Shown: positions 53,367-62,883, numbered from the stretch's first letter. The stretch: 64,000 nucleotides of DNA from Erythrobacter sp. F6033 (GCF_023016005.1 NZ_JALKAZ010000002.1:186001-250000), one strand, 5' to 3'. Numbers and translations are program-made. Notes: generated by a model not told the origin, from the sequence alone.

Positions 53367-54083
53367 TTACTTGCCGCCGCGACCGGTCAGCGTCGCCTGA
53401 TTAGAGGCTGCGACCTGCGTTTCGGTTTCTAGCATATAGGGAATCGGGTTGACTGCAACCCCGTCGACACGGACTTCATAATGAAGATGTGGACCAGTTG
53501 ACCGACCGGTAGAGCCGACATAGCCAATCACATCGCCTTTGCGAACCGTATCACCAGCGGCAACAGCCAAGCGTGACATGTGCGCATAACGGGTTTCGAG
53601 ATCGGAACCGTGATCGATGCTGATGTAAAGACCGTAGCTGGAGAACCAGTCGGCGCGCTCAATGATGCCATCAGCGGTAGCGTAAATCGGTGTGCCAGTC
53701 GGCGCGGCCAGATCGACGCCCTTGTGACGTGCGCGGCGGCGAAGAACCGGGTGATTGCGCATTCCGTATCCGCTCGTAAGCGTCGAATTGGAAAGCGGGC
53801 TGCGCGACGGAACCGAAACGACTGGTTGCTGTGTAACAGGAGCGCCCGGGCCTTTTTCGTCAAGCGCTGTCCAGCTCGCGAACAGCTGGCGGAACCGCGG
53901 ATCGCCTGTATTCAGACTTTCAGCTTTCGCTTCTTCAATTGGCTGGGTGATATCCGCTGTCGCGGTAGAGGTGTTGGCCGTATTTGCCGTGTTCGCTGCA
54001 GCCGGAGCCGCTGCAATCAACGAAGCCGCAGCCACAACAGCTGCAGTCGCTTTTGAAATCGGACGCTTGAAAAGCGTGTTCAT
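53367..54083 (-). CDS. M23-family peptidoglycan endopeptidase
   Basis: A 238-residue exported LytM-type protein. Signal peptide with Ala-rich core (about 14-31), a short linker of Asn/Thr/Ala repeats, then the LytM domain (about 95-215) with zinc ligands in HPVLRRRARHKGVDLA (HxxxD), YAHMSRLAV and STGPHLHYEVRVDG (HxH). It could cut peptide crosslinks in the cell wall, or act as an activator. Neighbours bcp and DUF455 are conserved around it in this group. Confidence 0.93.
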   Translation of the reverse strand: MNTLFKRPISKATAAVVAAASLIAAAPAAANTANTANTSTATADITQPIEEAKAESLNTGDPRFRQLFASWTALDEKGPGAPVTQQPVVSVPSRSPLSNSTLTSGYGMRNHPVLRRRARHKGVDLAAPTGTPIYATADGIIERADWFSSYGLYISIDHGSDLETRYAHMSRLAVAAGDTVRKGDVIGYVGSTGRSTGPHLHYEVRVDGVAVNPIPYMLETETQVAASNQATLTGRGGK

Positions 54084-54240
54084 ACTAACCCGGTCCTTTT
54101 GCGCCTTATGAACGCATTATCTCAACTCAAATCACCCAAAATACCGGCAGTCTTTGCGCTGCATTCCGTAAATCGATGATCGTTCAAACCGGCGATAGGC
54201 CTGTCAAAACTTGTAAGAGCGGAGTTATCGGGCCGAAATC

Positions 54241-55032
54241 TTAAAGCGCAACTTCCGCGTAGAATTCGCGCGATAAACCGGCTGCAAGACGGGCTGAGTC
54301 GTTAAATGGCGGCTTAACCGCCCCTCTGAAATAGCGCTGGACCAGAGTTTTCCACATCGATTCTGGCGGATTTCCGTGGTTTTCGGCGCATCGCAGAAAA
54401 TGTTTTGTCCCGAATCGGACGTGCCGAATTTCATCGTCAAGAATGCGCGTCAAAATCTTTGCGCCGTTCTCGTCACCCGCACTCTGCACGCGCTCCAAAG
54501 TGGCAGGCGTGACGTCAAGCCCGCGCGCCTCCAGCACCATTGGCACAATCGCGAGGCGAGCCGCGACGTCATGCCGGGTTGTATGCGCCGCCTCCCATAA
54601 CCCCCCATGGGCCGGCAATGCGCCGTAATGGCTGCCAAGGGTTTTCAGCTTTCTGTCGAGCAGAGCAAAATGCATCGCTTCATCGGCAGCGACATAGAGG
54701 AAGTCCGCAACGAACTCCTCACCCATTTCCTCACCAAAGCGCCCAGCCATATCAAGCGCCAGATCAATCGCGACAAATTCTATATGGGCGAGCGAATGCC
54801 ACAGTGCGATTCGCGCACGGTCTGAACCGAATTTGCCGCGCTTAGGCATCTTCTTTGGATCAAGCAGTTCGGGCGTGTCAGGGCGGGCGGGGTATTCCGG
54901 CATTGTGACGTCAAAGCGCCACTCCAGATCACCTCGCCGCCAGCGCCGCGCGACATCGCGGGTCGCGAAGCATTTGGCGCGCGGATCGGCGGTCATCAAA
55001 GCCGCTTGAATGGCGGAAGACAGGCTTTGCAT
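54241..55032 (-). CDS. DUF455 ferritin-like protein
   Basis: A 263-residue protein with a ferritin-like helical bundle. DUF455 landmarks: WRRGDLEWRFDVTMPEYPARP near the N-terminus, the metal-type helices WHSLAHIEFVAIDLALDM and YVAADEAMHFALLDRKL, and RILDDEIRHVRFGTKHF with ExxRH. A di-iron centre is likely, but the reaction is unknown. It begins eight bases after the bcp stop, so it is likely cotranscribed with bcp and glnE. Confidence 0.88.
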   Translation of the reverse strand: MQSLSSAIQAALMTADPRAKCFATRDVARRWRRGDLEWRFDVTMPEYPARPDTPELLDPKKMPKRGKFGSDRARIALWHSLAHIEFVAIDLALDMAGRFGEEMGEEFVADFLYVAADEAMHFALLDRKLKTLGSHYGALPAHGGLWEAAHTTRHDVAARLAIVPMVLEARGLDVTPATLERVQSAGDENGAKILTRILDDEIRHVRFGTKHFLRCAENHGNPPESMWKTLVQRYFRGAVKPPFNDSARLAAGLSREFYAEVAL

Positions 55033-55040
55033 AGTTTGGA

Positions 55041-55514
55041 TCAGAGTGCCTTTGCAGCGGCCAGCACCTCTTCGGCATGGCCTTTGACTTTCACTTTATT
55101 CCAGATCTGCGCGATCTTGCCATCAGCATCGACCAGATAGGTCGAACGGACCATGCCCATATAGGTTTTCCCGTACATCTGTTTTTCGGTCCAGATGCCA
55201 AGCGCATCGGACAATCCACCCTCTTCCGCGTCGGTGGCGAGCGGTGTTGTCAGGCCATGTTTGGCGATGAAATTCTGGTGTTTTTTCGCGCTGTCTTTGC
55301 TCACACCGAGCAGTTCGGTGCCAGCCGCATCGAAGTCCGCTTTGAGCGCGGTGAAATCTTTCGCTTCCGTAGTGCAGCCGGGCGTGTTGTCTTTCGGATA
55401 AAAGAACACGACCAGCTTCTTGCCCTTGAAATCGGATGCTTTGACGGTGCCCCTCTCAGGGGTGCCCATTTCAATATCCGGCATCGCGTCGCCCACTGCG
55501 GGGAAATCACTCAT
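55041..55514 (-). CDS. bcp: Thiol peroxidase, Bcp type
   Basis: A 157-residue peroxiredoxin reducing hydroperoxides. The peroxidatic Cys47 is in FYPKDNTPGCTTEAKDF. The usual resolving Cys five residues later is absent (Lys at that place), and no other Cys exists in the protein, so it is a 1-Cys type needing an external thiol. It lies between glnE (three bases upstream) and DUF455 on the same strand. Confidence 0.93.
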   Translation of the reverse strand: MSDFPAVGDAMPDIEMGTPERGTVKASDFKGKKLVVFFYPKDNTPGCTTEAKDFTALKADFDAAGTELLGVSKDSAKKHQNFIAKHGLTTPLATDAEEGGLSDALGIWTEKQMYGKTYMGMVRSTYLVDADGKIAQIWNKVKVKGHAEEVLAAAKAL

Positions 55515-55517
55515 ACT

Positions 55518-58280
55518 TCACTCCATTCCATCATGACTTGTGTCTTCGAGAGATAGCGCTTCACCGAAGATCGCGTTCCAAACCTCTGCGACTTCTTGCC
55601 GCGCCTGTTCGAGAGCTTCGAGCAAGGCAACAAAATCCTTTTCGCCGCATGCCCGTGCCAAGGCTCGCGCGGCACTCGCAGGAGGCTCCATAGTATCGGG
55701 CGCAAGCAAACGCCCTGCAACCAGCGCCCGCGTCATCACATCATGCGCCCGACCGATTTCAGCAGGCATCAAGTCAGCCGAAATCAGGGCCCGAACAGCT
55801 GTACCCAAGTCAGGGTCAAAAGCATCCGGATGCGTTTCGACGAGTATGGAGCCGTCTGTCATCCGACCCTTCAGCTGTAGATAGTGCACAACAAACTCAA
55901 GATCGACCAATCCGCCGCGCCGCAACTTCACATCCAGGATCCCACGCGGATGCTTGTGTTTGGCCATTTCGGCGCGCATCGATAGGACCGCTTCTTGCAA
56001 CTGAGCGTGGTCCCGTTTGCTTTGTAGCACTTCTTCCAGCAGGCCATCGAGATCAGCGCGCGCCGCATCAGATCCGGTCAGCACGCGCGCGCGGGCAAGC
56101 GCCATATGCTCCCATGTCCAGGCAGTCTCGCGCTGATACTTGGCGAAGGCATCGCAGCTAACCGCAAGCGGTCCTTGCGCACCTTGAGGCCGCAGTCGCG
56201 TATCCACTTCGTATAGAGCGCCTTGCGCTGTGGGCACCGAAAGCGCCGCAGTGACACGGCTCGCCAAGCGGTTGAAATACTGCGTGGCACCCAGCGGGCG
56301 TGGACCATCGGATTGCGCAGTAAAATCCCCGGTAAAGAGATACACAATGTCCAAATCGGAGGCATGTGTGAGCGCACCGCCGCCCAGCCTTCCAAGGCCA
56401 AGGACCAGCAATTCGCCGCCTTTGATCCGGCCATGTGCACGAGCGAATTCGGCTTCGGTCTCCCGCATCGCAATATGCAATCCAGCCTCAGCCGTCCGCG
56501 ATAAAGCGCGCGCAATATCGAGCGGATCGGTCATGCCCTCTATCAGTTGCACGCCCAACGCAAAGCGTATGTCGCCAGTGACCGAACGGATCGCATCGAG
56601 CGCAGCCTCATAGTCGGGTCGGATCATCGATTGACTGATACTGGCAGCGATTTCTTCGACCGATCCGGGCAATTCAAGCGCGCTCTGATCAAGCAACGTG
56701 TCGAGCAATTCCGGGCCACGAGCGAGTTCGTCTGATAAAGTCCGCGTCAATGTTAGCGTGGCAACCAAGCGTTCCAGCACATCGGGTTCGGCGGCAAGCA
56801 GTCGGAACAGCGTTATGGCAGAAGTCGCTCCATCGAGAATACCTTCCCAGCGGGTGATCGCGAGTTCAGGGGCGTCGCTTGCAGCGATAACAGTCAGAAA
56901 GGTCGGAAACAGTCGATCAAAGGCTTCAATCGCAGCTTCGGAACGCAAACATGCAAACCTGCCATCGCGCCAGCCTTCGATCCGTTTTGCCAATGCCTCA
57001 GGATCAGCAAAGCCTTGCTCACCGAGCTGCCGGACGAGCTCGTTTTGCTCAGGAACCGCACCCTGGGTTGGGTCTGCTTGTCCGATCAAACCTTCGTATA
57101 TTTGGCCCACTTGATCGGTAAGTGCGGTTAGCTCTGCGACCAGTGCTGCGCCATCCGATAGCCCGTCGAGCCGCGCTGCATTATCAAGCGCTTCCCCCTC
57201 GGGAAGTGTGTGCGTTTGACGGTCGTTCACCATCTGCAACCTATGCTCGATTGTGCGCATCCGGTCATAGCCATCGCCCAGCACCTTAGCGTGATCCGCT
57301 TCAATCCGCCCGGCTGCAGCGAGCGCATTGAGCGCCGCGCGTGTGCCACTGACCCTTATATTTAGATCCCGACCTCCGTGTATCAATTGATGTGTCTGTG
57401 CGAAGAACTCGATCTCTCGGATGCCCCCGCGCCCGCGCTTCACATCAAAGCCCGGACCTGGCCGAACAGGGCCGTCATAACTCTCTCGAATGCGCAATGT
57501 CAGCGCGCGGATTTCTTCGACAGCGCCAAAATCGAGCGCGCTGCGCCACACAAACGGCCGGATTGCCTGGAGGAACCTTTCACCAGCACAGACATCACCA
57601 GCCGCCGCTCGCGCGCGAATGAAGGCCGCCCGTTCCCAAGCGAGCGCTGCGCCCTGATAATGCGCCTGCGCCGATCCGACAGGCACGGCCATCGGACTGA
57701 TTTCGCTCGCCGGGCGTAAACGCAGATCGACGCGCTGGACATATCCCTCTGCAGTATTCTCGCCGAGTATTTTGACAACGCGGCGCGCATAGCGCTGGGC
57801 CGCATCGCCCGGATCATCGTTCTCACGGCATCTCAGAGTGGCCGGATCATACAGCAGGATTGGGTCGATATCCGACGAGTAGTTGAGTTCCCCTGCCCCC
57901 TGCTTGCCAAGCGCGAGCGCGAAAAACCCCTCCGGTTCGCCTTCACCAACACGATCATCAATTGCCGCTCTAATAGCCCGATCCAAAGCCCTGTCGGCAA
58001 AGTTGCTTAGCTCCGCGACGACCCTCGAAAGCGAAAGTGCGTTGGCGAGATCGCCAATCGCCAACGTCGTAGCGAGTGCCAACCGTTCCCGGCGCAGCCC
58101 GATACCCACATCCTCATGCACACCGCGTTTCTGCGTCCACACAAGAGCCGCATCGATATTTCCCGCCGCTAGTAATTCGCGCAGCTCAGGCTGTCTCTCA
58201 AGCGCGCGCGCCAAAAACGGTGCATGCGCCTCCGCACGCCTCAGCGCGTCGCTCCAGTCTGGTTGCTGATCCGCAGTCAT
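55518..58280 (-). CDS. glnE: Glutamine synthetase adenylyltransferase/deadenylase
   Basis: A 920-residue bifunctional enzyme adding and removing AMP on glutamine synthetase under PII control. The ATG at MTADQQPDWS has GAGAGAG upstream; an earlier ATG at 58316 is less likely. Two nucleotidyltransferase halves are visible: GKQGAGELNYSSDIDPILLYD (about 135-155; deadenylase side) and LGRLGGGALTHASDLDIVYLF (about 630-650; adenylylase side), each followed by an RxxLRLRP or DTRLRPQG motif and a GlnD-type helical region. A perfect stem-loop overlaps its leader. It starts the glnE-bcp-DUF455 unit. Confidence 0.96.
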   Translation of the reverse strand: MTADQQPDWSDALRRAEAHAPFLARALERQPELRELLAAGNIDAALVWTQKRGVHEDVGIGLRRERLALATTLAIGDLANALSLSRVVAELSNFADRALDRAIRAAIDDRVGEGEPEGFFALALGKQGAGELNYSSDIDPILLYDPATLRCRENDDPGDAAQRYARRVVKILGENTAEGYVQRVDLRLRPASEISPMAVPVGSAQAHYQGAALAWERAAFIRARAAAGDVCAGERFLQAIRPFVWRSALDFGAVEEIRALTLRIRESYDGPVRPGPGFDVKRGRGGIREIEFFAQTHQLIHGGRDLNIRVSGTRAALNALAAAGRIEADHAKVLGDGYDRMRTIEHRLQMVNDRQTHTLPEGEALDNAARLDGLSDGAALVAELTALTDQVGQIYEGLIGQADPTQGAVPEQNELVRQLGEQGFADPEALAKRIEGWRDGRFACLRSEAAIEAFDRLFPTFLTVIAASDAPELAITRWEGILDGATSAITLFRLLAAEPDVLERLVATLTLTRTLSDELARGPELLDTLLDQSALELPGSVEEIAASISQSMIRPDYEAALDAIRSVTGDIRFALGVQLIEGMTDPLDIARALSRTAEAGLHIAMRETEAEFARAHGRIKGGELLVLGLGRLGGGALTHASDLDIVYLFTGDFTAQSDGPRPLGATQYFNRLASRVTAALSVPTAQGALYEVDTRLRPQGAQGPLAVSCDAFAKYQRETAWTWEHMALARARVLTGSDAARADLDGLLEEVLQSKRDHAQLQEAVLSMRAEMAKHKHPRGILDVKLRRGGLVDLEFVVHYLQLKGRMTDGSILVETHPDAFDPDLGTAVRALISADLMPAEIGRAHDVMTRALVAGRLLAPDTMEPPASAARALARACGEKDFVALLEALEQARQEVAEVWNAIFGEALSLEDTSHDGME

Positions 58281-58286
58281 CCCGCT

Positions 58287-58321
58287 CTCTCTTGCAGTGC
58301 CCCCAATGCTCTGCAAGAGAG
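58287..58321 (-). promoter_or_regulatory. 11-bp perfect stem-loop at the glnE ribosome-binding site
   Basis: Arms CTCTCTTGCAG (58287-58297) and CTGCAAGAGAG (58311-58321) are perfectly complementary with a 13-base loop. On the glnE mRNA the second arm ends in the GAGAG that forms most of the ribosome-binding site, six bases before the ATG, so folding would hide it. It also lies in the 75-bp gap shared with the divergent M28 gene. Confidence 0.6.
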
Positions 58322-58355
58322 GCGGCTTACTATTTTTGACGAGAGGACAACCCCG

Positions 58356-60059
58356 ATGATGAAACGCATGAGCGCCTTAAGCGCCCTTGCCGCAGGTGCG
58401 CTGACTCTAGCGGCTTGTGACGGCATGATGATGGGCGGCGAAATGACCGCTGATCTCGATATTCCTGACGTGGAAGCAGGCGAGCTGTCCGAAGCGACGA
58501 TGGTCGACATCACCCGCGAGCTTTCCAGCGATGAGTTCGAAGGGCGCATGCCGGGTACACCGGGCGAGGAAAAGACCGTAGCGCTTCTCACGGAGCGGTT
58601 CGAAGCTGCCGGGCTTCAGCCGGGCAATGGCGATAGCTGGGTGCAGGAAGTTCCCCTTGTCGAAATTACAGGCAAGAACTTCGCGCCGCTTACAATCACC
58701 AATGGTGAGACCGATCTCGTTTATGATTTTGCCAGCGAATGGGTTGGTGTGACCTATCGGGAAGAGGCGAATATCCAGCTTGCCAATAGCGAGATGGTGT
58801 TCGTTGGATACGGCATCAACGCGCCAGAGCGCGACTGGAACGATTATGAAGGCGTCGATGTAACCGGTAAAACCGTCGTCGTTTTGGTCAACGACCCCGA
58901 TTGGGAAACAGAAGGGCTCGACGGCACATTCAACGGCAGAGCGATGACGTTCTATGGTCGTTGGACTTACAAGTATGAGGAAGCCGCGCGTCAGGGCGCG
59001 GCTGGCGTCCTGATCGTCCACGACACCGAACCGGCCAGCTATGGCTGGAACGTGGTCGAATCCAGCTGGCAGGGCCCACAAGCCTACCCCCAGCGCGGCG
59101 AAAATGCGCCGTCCTTCACAACCATGAACGGATGGATTCAGAAAGAGGTTGCGCGCGAAGTTCTAGCCGCTGCAGGTCAGGATCTCGACGAGCTGACCGC
59201 CGCTGCAAAAACAGCGGATTTCAAAGCGGTGGAGCTCGGCATGACCGCCTCGACCAGTTTTGAAAACGACATTCGCACATTTGAATCGCAGAATGTGATC
59301 GGCATCCTTCCCGGAAGCGAAGCGCCAGACGAATATGTCATCCACACCGCGCACTGGGATCACTTGGGCCGTTGCCCAGCCGCACCCGATGGCGATGATA
59401 TCTGCAACGGCGCGGTCGACAATGCGACCGGCACAGCAGCGCTCGTCGCTCTAGCAGAGGCGCACGTCAAAGCGGGCGCGCCGCGCCGCAGCCTCGTGTT
59501 TCTTGCCGTGACAGCCGAAGAATCCGGTCTTCTCGGCGCGTATTACTACGCCTCGAACCCAGTCTTCCCACTCGAACAGACCGTTGGCGGCGTGAACATG
59601 GACGCGTTTCTTGTCGCGGGCCCATCCAAAGATGTGACGGTGGTCGGCCCGGGCAAATCACAGCTCGACTTGTTCCTTGAAGCGGCTTTGGTTGCGGACG
59701 GGCGCGTTGCTACACCAAATCCGAGCCCGGAAGCCGGGTATTATTACCGTTCCGATCACTTCGCGTTTGCGAAGCAGGGCGTTCCGATGCTGTATGTCGA
59801 TGGCGGTGAAGACCTGATCGATGGCGGCCGCGAAGCGGGTAAAGCGGTTGCGGATGATTACCGTGCGAACCGGTATCACGGCCCGAAAGACGAGTTCAAC
59901 GAGGAGTGGGACTGGTCCGGTGTGATGGCCGATCTTCAGCTGATGTATCGTCTTGGCCGCAGCATGGCGATGAGCACCAGCTGGCCCAACTGGAACGAGG
60001 GCGACGAGTTCAAAGCCACCCGCGATGAAAGCTGTGCCGCTGCCGAAAAGGGCTGCTGA
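58356..60059 (+). CDS. M28-family metallopeptidase lipoprotein
   Basis: A 567-residue exported peptidase with GAGAGGA before the ATG; an open frame upstream crosses into glnE and is not used. The lipobox LAAC ends near residue 22, followed by a Met-rich stretch. An inserted PA-type domain is likely (about 140-270). The M28 zinc core follows, with HTAHWDHLG, DNATGTAALVALAE and TAEESGLLGA, and a later His/Asp region around YRSDHFAFAKQGVP. It probably removes N-terminal residues from peptides in the periplasm. It is divergent from glnE. Confidence 0.9.
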   Translation: MMKRMSALSALAAGALTLAACDGMMMGGEMTADLDIPDVEAGELSEATMVDITRELSSDEFEGRMPGTPGEEKTVALLTERFEAAGLQPGNGDSWVQEVPLVEITGKNFAPLTITNGETDLVYDFASEWVGVTYREEANIQLANSEMVFVGYGINAPERDWNDYEGVDVTGKTVVVLVNDPDWETEGLDGTFNGRAMTFYGRWTYKYEEAARQGAAGVLIVHDTEPASYGWNVVESSWQGPQAYPQRGENAPSFTTMNGWIQKEVAREVLAAAGQDLDELTAAAKTADFKAVELGMTASTSFENDIRTFESQNVIGILPGSEAPDEYVIHTAHWDHLGRCPAAPDGDDICNGAVDNATGTAALVALAEAHVKAGAPRRSLVFLAVTAEESGLLGAYYYASNPVFPLEQTVGGVNMDAFLVAGPSKDVTVVGPGKSQLDLFLEAALVADGRVATPNPSPEAGYYYRSDHFAFAKQGVPMLYVDGGEDLIDGGREAGKAVADDYRANRYHGPKDEFNEEWDWSGVMADLQLMYRLGRSMAMSTSWPNWNEGDEFKATRDESCAAAEKGC

Positions 60060-60108
60060 GGGGCCACTGAAACGACCCTAAAGCGACTGAAACGAACAGA
60101 ACCGATCC

Positions 60109-61092
60109 ATGGCCACCCTTATGCCGCCCGAATGGGCACCTCAGGACTGGCTATGGATCGGTTTTCCGCATCTGGCCGATGAATGGCCGGACTATCTGGA
60201 GGCTGCGCAAAAGCAGATCGCCGATTTTGCCAGCGCGGTTGCGGACAGCGGGCAAGAGGTTCGTCTGCTGGTCAGGGACGATGCCAATGCAGCACGAGCC
60301 CGCGAATTGGTAAGCGACAAAGTCACGCTTGAGCAGCGCGCCTATGGCGATGTCTGGCTGAGAGATACCGGGCCGCTGATTGTTGCCGAAGATGGCGCGG
60401 AGTCGGCGCGCCGATTCGGCTTTAATGGTTGGGGCGGCAAATATGAGATGCCGGGCGACGAAAGCATCGGGGCGGAACTGGCCCGCGATGCCGGGTTGCC
60501 GATCGAAACGTCTTCAATGATCCTCGAAGGCGGCGCGATTGATGGGGATGGAACCGGCCTTGTCGCGACGACGGAACAGTGCCTGCTCAATCCCAATCGC
60601 AATCCAGCCATGACACGGGAGGATATTGAGGTTGAGCTCAAACAAGCGCTCGGCTTCGATCGCGTGCTGTGGTTGGGCGACGGCTTGATCAACGATCATA
60701 CCGATGGCCATGTCGACAATATCGCGCGCTTTGTCGGGCCGAACCGTTTGGTGGTTCCCGAAGCGACCGGCGAAGACGACCCCAACGCAGAGATCTATGC
60801 CGATGCAGCAATGCGCGCAGAGAAGTTTGGCATGGAAGTCGTCCGCATACCTTCTCCTGGCCTGATCATCCGCGACGGGGCGGTCGAGCCAGCGAGCTAC
60901 GTCAACTTCGCGATCACGACGCATCTTGTTGTGGTGCCAACCTTCGGCTCACCCCACGATGCGGATGGTGTTGCCGCGATTGCCGCCCTCTTTCCCGATC
61001 GGGCAACTGTCGGACTGGCCGCTGATGCTGTGCTCGCAGGTGGCGGCGGCTTTCACTGCGCCAGCCAGCAAATGCCCAGCACGCGTACATAA
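60109..61092 (+). CDS. Agmatine deiminase-family protein
   Basis: A 327-residue guanidino-group-modifying enzyme of the peptidylarginine-deiminase-like family. The active-site Cys317 is in GGGGFHCASQQMP, the His in NDHTDGHVDNIARF, and acidic residues in DVWLRDTGP and LEGGAID. Most agmatine deiminases are 360-370 residues, so this one is short. It would convert agmatine to N-carbamoylputrescine, but the partner amidase gene is not beside it. It starts about 50 bp after the M28 gene. Confidence 0.9.
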   Translation: MATLMPPEWAPQDWLWIGFPHLADEWPDYLEAAQKQIADFASAVADSGQEVRLLVRDDANAARARELVSDKVTLEQRAYGDVWLRDTGPLIVAEDGAESARRFGFNGWGGKYEMPGDESIGAELARDAGLPIETSSMILEGGAIDGDGTGLVATTEQCLLNPNRNPAMTREDIEVELKQALGFDRVLWLGDGLINDHTDGHVDNIARFVGPNRLVVPEATGEDDPNAEIYADAAMRAEKFGMEVVRIPSPGLIIRDGAVEPASYVNFAITTHLVVVPTFGSPHDADGVAAIAALFPDRATVGLAADAVLAGGGGFHCASQQMPSTRT

Positions 61093-61132
61093 TCTTAACA
61101 CCTCGTTAGGGTTTTGCCGCGAGAATGTCGGC

Positions 61133-61267
61133 ATGACCAAAGCGATCACCCTTTCCAGAACAGCCTTTGAATCTGCGCATGCGCGCCGGCTCGAAATGGT
61201 TCGCGGCGTGATCGTGCTGGGCTGCGGTGTGGCTTTGATCCTCGCCGGGCAGCCGCTTCCGCTTTAA
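61133..61267 (+). CDS. Possible small membrane protein
   Basis: A 44-codon frame, MTKAITLSRTAFESAHARRLEM, then a hydrophobic helix VRGVIVLGCGVALILAG and a PLPL end. The ribosome-binding site is weak (GAGAA). It fills a 260-bp gap before the DUF1223 gene. The membrane-helix pattern and clean placement support it, but no homologue was recognised. Confidence 0.4.
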   Translation: MTKAITLSRTAFESAHARRLEMVRGVIVLGCGVALILAGQPLPL

Positions 61268-61355
61268 GCGATCTCCGAAAACCCGTCATTGGTAGGTTTG
61301 TAACCACAGGCGGGTTTCGCGCGAATAATCTTCGAGATGTTATCGAGGTGATTTC

Positions 61356-62114
61356 ATGCGCACATCCCGAACCCTGACCTTTACTCTTTTGGGCTTTTGC
61401 GCCGTCGCGCTGGTCTGGGCCATTGGTATTCCAACCGGAAGCGCCCAACCGAGCTACGCCCCGCACAAGGGTGAGCCCGTTCTGATCGAACTGTTCACCA
61501 GCCAGGGCTGTTCTTCGTGTCCGCCCGCCGATCGATTGGCGGCACGATTGGCAAGGGAGGACGACCTCGTGGTGATTTCCAGGCCGGTCGATTATTGGGA
61601 CAGACTTGGATGGAAAGACACGTTCGGCAAAGCGGAAAACACCGCATTACAGCGCAGCTATGCTCGTCGCGGCCTTGGCGGATACAATGGCGTTTACACT
61701 CCGCAAATTGTTGTTGCTGGCTCGCTAGGAGAAGTCGGTTCCGACGAGAGAGCGGTGCGCGGTTTCGTCAATCGAATTGGTTCAAAACCGGCTGCTGCCA
61801 TTCGGGTGCGCGGTTCATCAGAACGCGGTTTCTCCATCGGTGTTGCTGGGACCACAAGCCGTTCTGCGGAGCTGATGCTGATCGGCGTTTCTACCGAAGA
61901 AAAGATCGATATCGGCCGGGGTGAAAATCAAGGCCGCAGCCTGACCTACACGAACGTGCACATTTCAGAGCGAGGCATCTCCAACTGGTCAGGTGGAAAA
62001 GCAAGCCATGTGCTTACCGCCAGTCAGCTATCGATCGCAGGCGCGGATCGCTATGCGCTGGTTTTGCGGGTTCCGAATGGCGGAAAAGTGCTGGCCGCGA
62101 GCTGGCTCGAATAG
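61356..62114 (+). CDS. DUF1223 thioredoxin-like exported protein
   Basis: A 252-residue protein with an N-terminal signal or anchor helix (about 8-30). The DUF1223 core starts at VLIELFTSQGCSSCPPADRLAARLA, a thioredoxin-fold CxxC (about residues 52-55), then RPVDYWDRLGWKDTFG and VYTPQIVVAG. The family is of unknown function, possibly redox. It converges on the TauE/SafE gene with five bases between the stops. An AGGTGATTTC site precedes the ATG. Confidence 0.9.
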   Translation: MRTSRTLTFTLLGFCAVALVWAIGIPTGSAQPSYAPHKGEPVLIELFTSQGCSSCPPADRLAARLAREDDLVVISRPVDYWDRLGWKDTFGKAENTALQRSYARRGLGGYNGVYTPQIVVAGSLGEVGSDERAVRGFVNRIGSKPAAAIRVRGSSERGFSIGVAGTTSRSAELMLIGVSTEEKIDIGRGENQGRSLTYTNVHISERGISNWSGGKASHVLTASQLSIAGADRYALVLRVPNGGKVLAASWLE

Positions 62115-62119
62115 CAGGT

Positions 62120-62866
62120 TCAGTAAAGCAGCTTGACCAGTGCAGCGAGCGCTGCTGCTGCCAAAACAAACGCCACAAAGCTGCGCCAGACGGTATCGCT
62201 GACTTTGCCGAAAGCGAAACTGCCCAGCCAGTTGCCAAGCAGCACAGCAGGAAACAGGAGCAGCGCGAGCCACAGCAACCGCAATTCAAGCTCGCCAATC
62301 GCATAGCCTGACGCCAGCCCCGCAAAAGCCGCAACTGTGAAGATCGCCAGCATGGATGCCTTGGCAATCTCCCGCGCGATTTTGCGCCCGACATAATAGG
62401 GTACGACCGGCGGCCCCGGCATACCTGCAAAGCCCGTCAACAGGCCGCTGATAATTCCGGCTCCGACCGTGGTCGCCGCGCCCGGCATCTTCGCTTCGCG
62501 AGTGGGCAACAGGATCAGGACAAACGCCGAAAGAGCAACGAGCGCAATGAGCAGCCGCGCAATATCAGGCGGCGTTGCTGCCAAGGCAATCAGCCCGGGT
62601 GCGGTGGTGATCAGAACCAGCCCGCTGATCACCCAAGCCGATTTCTCAGCATGTTTCAGGAACATGCGCAGCTCGCTCAGTCCGATAAACAGCGCGAGGA
62701 AATTGATGATCAGCACCGCCTCGATTGGCGTAAGCGCCAGCGCGAGGATCGGAACCAGCAGGATCGCCATGCCGAACCCCGCCATCCCCCGCACAAAGGC
62801 AGAGGCAAAAGTGGCGATCACGGCAATCGCGATCTGAGCCCACCCAAAACTGGCGAGAAGTTCCAT
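62120..62866 (-). CDS. TauE/SafE-family permease
   Basis: A 248-residue membrane protein with seven to eight helices in two similar halves (FVRGMAGFGMAILLVPIL; LLTGFAGMPGPPVVPYYVG), as in the sulfite/organosulfonate exporter family. These move sulfur compounds or organic anions, but the substrate is not predictable here. It begins 17 bp after the thrS stop, so it may be read with thrS. Confidence 0.87.
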   Translation of the reverse strand: MELLASFGWAQIAIAVIATFASAFVRGMAGFGMAILLVPILALALTPIEAVLIINFLALFIGLSELRMFLKHAEKSAWVISGLVLITTAPGLIALAATPPDIARLLIALVALSAFVLILLPTREAKMPGAATTVGAGIISGLLTGFAGMPGPPVVPYYVGRKIAREIAKASMLAIFTVAAFAGLASGYAIGELELRLLWLALLLFPAVLLGNWLGSFAFGKVSDTVWRSFVAFVLAAAALAALVKLLY

Positions 62867-62883
62867 GCGCCCCGTCTGGACCG

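Noticed and set aside
60060..60108. Direct repeat of ACTGAAACGA between the M28 and agmatine deiminase genes
   Set aside because: Only two short copies about 20 bp apart; too short to distinguish from chance.
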